This document shows, in pieces, positions 6,364 through 7,553 of a stretch of 7,553 nt of DNA; within the stretch, counting starts at the first letter, position 1; every line of letters starts with the position of its first letter. Both the position numbers and the translations under genes were made by a program. Origin of the DNA: Rhodobiaceae bacterium (GTDB taxonomy: Bacteria; Pseudomonadota; Alphaproteobacteria; Parvibaculales; Parvibaculaceae); assembly GCA_027352645.1 (NCBI GenBank), contig DAIEIL010000057.1, positions 1-7,553 of the forward strand, read 5' to 3'. The notes under the pieces were generated by a model. That model did no database searches. It was given only the letters and a program-made list of their open reading frames with translations, and was not told the DNA's origin.

Positions 6364-6855
6364 ATGACCGAGCCTAGAAAGCCAGAACGCGCCATATCCA
6401 AGCGCCGCAAATTCCTCGTTGTGGCCGACGGCACGCCGGAGTCGGAAGTCGCCATTCATTTTGCGAGCCTGCGCGCGCAGCACACCGACGGCGTGGTGAC
6501 GCTGCTTGCCGTCATTCCGCCTGCGGACAGCGCAGGCCAATGGCTCGGCGTTCAGAACCTCATGCGCGAGGAAGCGCGCGCCGAGGCCGAGGCCACGCTC
6601 CACAAGCTCGCCGCCCATGTGAACGATTATGCGGGAATCTTGCCCGAACTCGTGATCCGCGAAGGCTTGCTGGCCGACGAGCTGCACAAGTTCATTGCGC
6701 AGGACAAGGACGTCGCGATCCTCGTTCTCGCCGCGGGCACCGGGAAAGACGGCCCGGGTCCCCTCGTCTCGACAGTCGGCGGCAAGGGCTTTCCCATCCC
6801 CGTCACCGTCGTTCCCGGCACGCTGACCGAAGAGGCAATCCGGGCATTGGCCTGA
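6364..6855 (+). CDS. Universal stress protein (UspA family)
   Basis: This encodes 163 residues, one Usp domain. The first beta strand, KFLVVADGTPES (residues 16-27), carries Asp22 at the position of the ATP-binding Asp. The second strand is VTLLAVIPP, and the C-terminal loop and last strand run from LVLAAGTGKDG to PVTVVPG. The nucleotide-loop pattern G-2x-G-9x-G-S/T is nearly kept: Gly127, Gly130 and Gly140 are spaced correctly, but the last position is Lys141 instead of Ser or Thr. The HAPCPVLVV-type ending of classic members is replaced by FPIPVTVVPG. Usp proteins are cytosolic, often dimeric, and linked to stress survival; the ligand cannot be told here. The start at 6364 has only a weak ribosome binding site. 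The gene sits 42 bases after the DUF2333 gene, and nfu lies downstream after a gap. Confidence 0.85.
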   Translation: MTEPRKPERAISKRRKFLVVADGTPESEVAIHFASLRAQHTDGVVTLLAVIPPADSAGQWLGVQNLMREEARAEAEATLHKLAAHVNDYAGILPELVIREGLLADELHKFIAQDKDVAILVLAAGTGKDGPGPLVSTVGGKGFPIPVTVVPGTLTEEAIRALA

Positions 6856-6890
6856 GGCGCGGGGGCATATGGCTTGTCGAAGGTCTCGGG

Positions 6891-7040
6891 ATAGATGCGA
6901 ACCGCTATGCGAGGTCGATCCGTGGGCTGATGAAACTCCCGGTGCAAGCGGTCCATGCGGGCCTCGAACCGAGTTTCGACAAGAAGCGCCTCGATGAAAT
7001 CGTCGAGGTCTATTTCGACCGCTGGCGCATGAGCCTCTGA
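6891..7040 (+). pseudogene. Remnant of the C-terminus of a metallo-beta-lactamase-fold hydrolase
   Basis: The plus-strand frame ending at TGA 7038-7040 reads IDANRYARSIRGLMKLPVQ, then AVHAGLEPSFDKKRLDEIVE, then VYFDRWRMSL. This resembles the last 45-50 residues of stand-alone MBL-fold hydrolases, where a helix (YxxSLxRLxALPV) is followed by VHAGH-x-PSF and a final helix (RLxEIIDAYL). The upstream catalytic region with HxHxDH is absent: the frame runs back into usp, whose own reading frame differs. The metal-binding His expected after VHAG is Leu here (codon 6963-6965). No start or ribosome binding site serves it. I infer a decayed 3' fragment. The family call is from memory of the motif and needs a search. 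The alternative is chance coding potential. Confidence 0.45.
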
Positions 7041-7116
7041 ACGCGTTTTGCGCAGATAAAGGCCGTGGCCTGCGGCAAGCTGCCTCAGGTCCTCGGCGGC
7101 CGACCGTTCTCGCGAC

Positions 7117-7149
7117 TTGATTCCCTTCGCCTCGCGGTCCATTTATAAA
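7117..7149 (+). promoter_or_regulatory. Weak candidate promoter for nfu
   Basis: TTGATT (7117-7122) precedes the AT-rich TTTATAAA (7142-7149) by 19 bases, slightly longer than ideal. It lies about 70 bases before the nfu start, in the only AT-rich stretch of the gap. The TTTATAAA core is palindromic, so the direction is not certain. Confidence 0.25.
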
Positions 7150-7218
7150 GCGTCAATCCGTCGCAAAACCACGCGGTTACAAGGGTTTTTCCGAAAGCCG
7201 CGTTCAAGGACCGCGTCC

Positions 7219-7553
7219 ATGTTCATCCAGACCGAAGCCACGCCGAACCCGGCGACCCTGAAGTTTCTGCCCGGCCGCGAGGTTCTGGGCGAGGGGCGTG
7301 CGGCCGATTTCCCGGATGAAGAGGCCGCGCGGCGTTCGCCTCTGGCCATGCGGCTTTTTGCGGTGGATGGCGTTTCGGGCGTCTTTTTCGGTTCGGACTT
7401 CATCACGGTGACGAAGAGCGAGGGCGAGTGGCAGCATCTGAAGCCTGCCCTTCTCGGCGCCATCATGGAGCATTTCACCGGCGGCGCACCGATCCTGTTC
7501 GGCGACCTCGCGGCGGGCGACGCCCATGCCGCGCATGAGGGCGAGGACGCCGA
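7219..7553 (+). CDS. Nfu/NifU-like Fe-S cluster scaffold protein (5' part, cut by window edge)
   Basis: The frame opens at ATG 7219 and stays open to the window end, showing about 111 residues. The N-terminus MFIQTEATPNPATLKFLPG is the hallmark of the Nfu_N domain found in alphaproteobacterial and mitochondrial NFU1-type proteins. Further family matches are SPLAMRLFAVDGVSGVFFG and SDFITVTKSEGEWQHLKP, then ALLGAIMEHFTGGAPI. The C-terminal NifU domain, with the CxxC that binds a [4Fe-4S] cluster for transfer to client enzymes, should follow past the edge and is not seen. The full length is usually about 185-190 residues. AAGGA at 7206-7210 is a suitable ribosome binding site eight bases before the ATG. 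The visible end is rich in Ala, Asp and His (the linker). The gene is separated from usp by a degenerate stretch and probably has its own promoter. Confidence 0.93.
   Translation, partial: MFIQTEATPNPATLKFLPGREVLGEGRAADFPDEEAARRSPLAMRLFAVDGVSGVFFGSDFITVTKSEGEWQHLKPALLGAIMEHFTGGAPILFGDLAAGDAHAAHEGEDA

Larger units (their letters stand above)
6856..7218. other. 363-base stretch between usp and nfu without an intact gene
   Basis: The left part (about 6891-7040) holds a probable gene remnant on the plus strand, listed separately. The right part (7041-7218) contains no convincing coding frame. It includes a short imperfect GC stem around 7061-7078 (GGCC-GT-GGCC), an AT-rich patch TTTATAAA at 7142-7149 that may belong to the nfu promoter, and the nfu ribosome binding site (AAGGA, 7206-7210). 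A minus-strand frame from 7142 down into usp is open for 171 codons but is judged a shadow. Confidence 0.6.

Noticed and set aside
5119..6687. Minus-strand open frame of 522 codons
   Set aside because: It is antisense to the DUF2333 gene and to part of usp, both supported by family motifs. Long antisense frames are expected at this GC content.
6627..7142. Minus-strand open frame of 171 codons spanning the usp-nfu gap
   Set aside because: Its second half is antisense to usp and its first half is antisense to the hydrolase-like remnant. No ribosome binding site precedes the ATG at 7142. It could be revisited if homologues were found.
7170..7205. CGCGG ... CCGCG inverted repeat upstream of nfu
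   Set aside because: The arms are only 5 bp with a loop of about 20 bases, which is expected by chance in GC-rich DNA.

Overview
The window looks like core chromosome of a GC-rich alphaproteobacterium, most likely Hyphomicrobiales/Rhizobiales-like. The evidence is the gene content (glnD, murJ, trpS, a universal stress protein, an Nfu-type Fe-S scaffold), the protein sequences, and an operator over the catalase promoter that resembles the rhizobial iron-control element. Genus cannot be fixed from sequence alone.

Layout, left to right. The 3' third of glnD (bases 2-874, +) carries two ACT domains. murJ, the lipid II flippase (894-2435, +), follows after only 19 bases and is probably co-transcribed. 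A perfect 11-bp hairpin (2443-2470) separates murJ from a convergent catalase gene katA (2477-3931, -). The divergent katA/trpS intergenic region (3932-4135) holds the best regulatory signal in the window: a katA promoter whose -10 region is covered by a 27-bp near-palindrome, and a second related site just upstream of the -35. trpS (4136-5155, +), a DUF2333 membrane-anchored protein (5239-6321, +) and a universal stress protein (6364-6855, +) follow. A 363-base gap then contains what looks like the decayed 3' end of a metallo-beta-lactamase-fold hydrolase gene. The window ends inside an nfu/nifU-like scaffold gene (7219 to the edge, +).

Functionally this is mostly housekeeping: nitrogen-status signalling (GlnD), cell-wall precursor export (MurJ), tRNA charging (TrpS), stress response (Usp, KatA) and Fe-S cluster delivery (Nfu). 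From memory, glnD-murJ-trpS-usp-nfu is a recurrent order in alphaproteobacteria. The oppositely oriented katA, the DUF2333 gene and the hydrolase remnant would then be insertions into that order. No mobile element, CRISPR array, tRNA or rRNA was seen. I found no clear new multi-gene system. The most rewarding leads are the double Fur-family (Irr- or PerR-like) operator at katA, the hydrolase remnant, and the uncharacterised DUF2333 protein.
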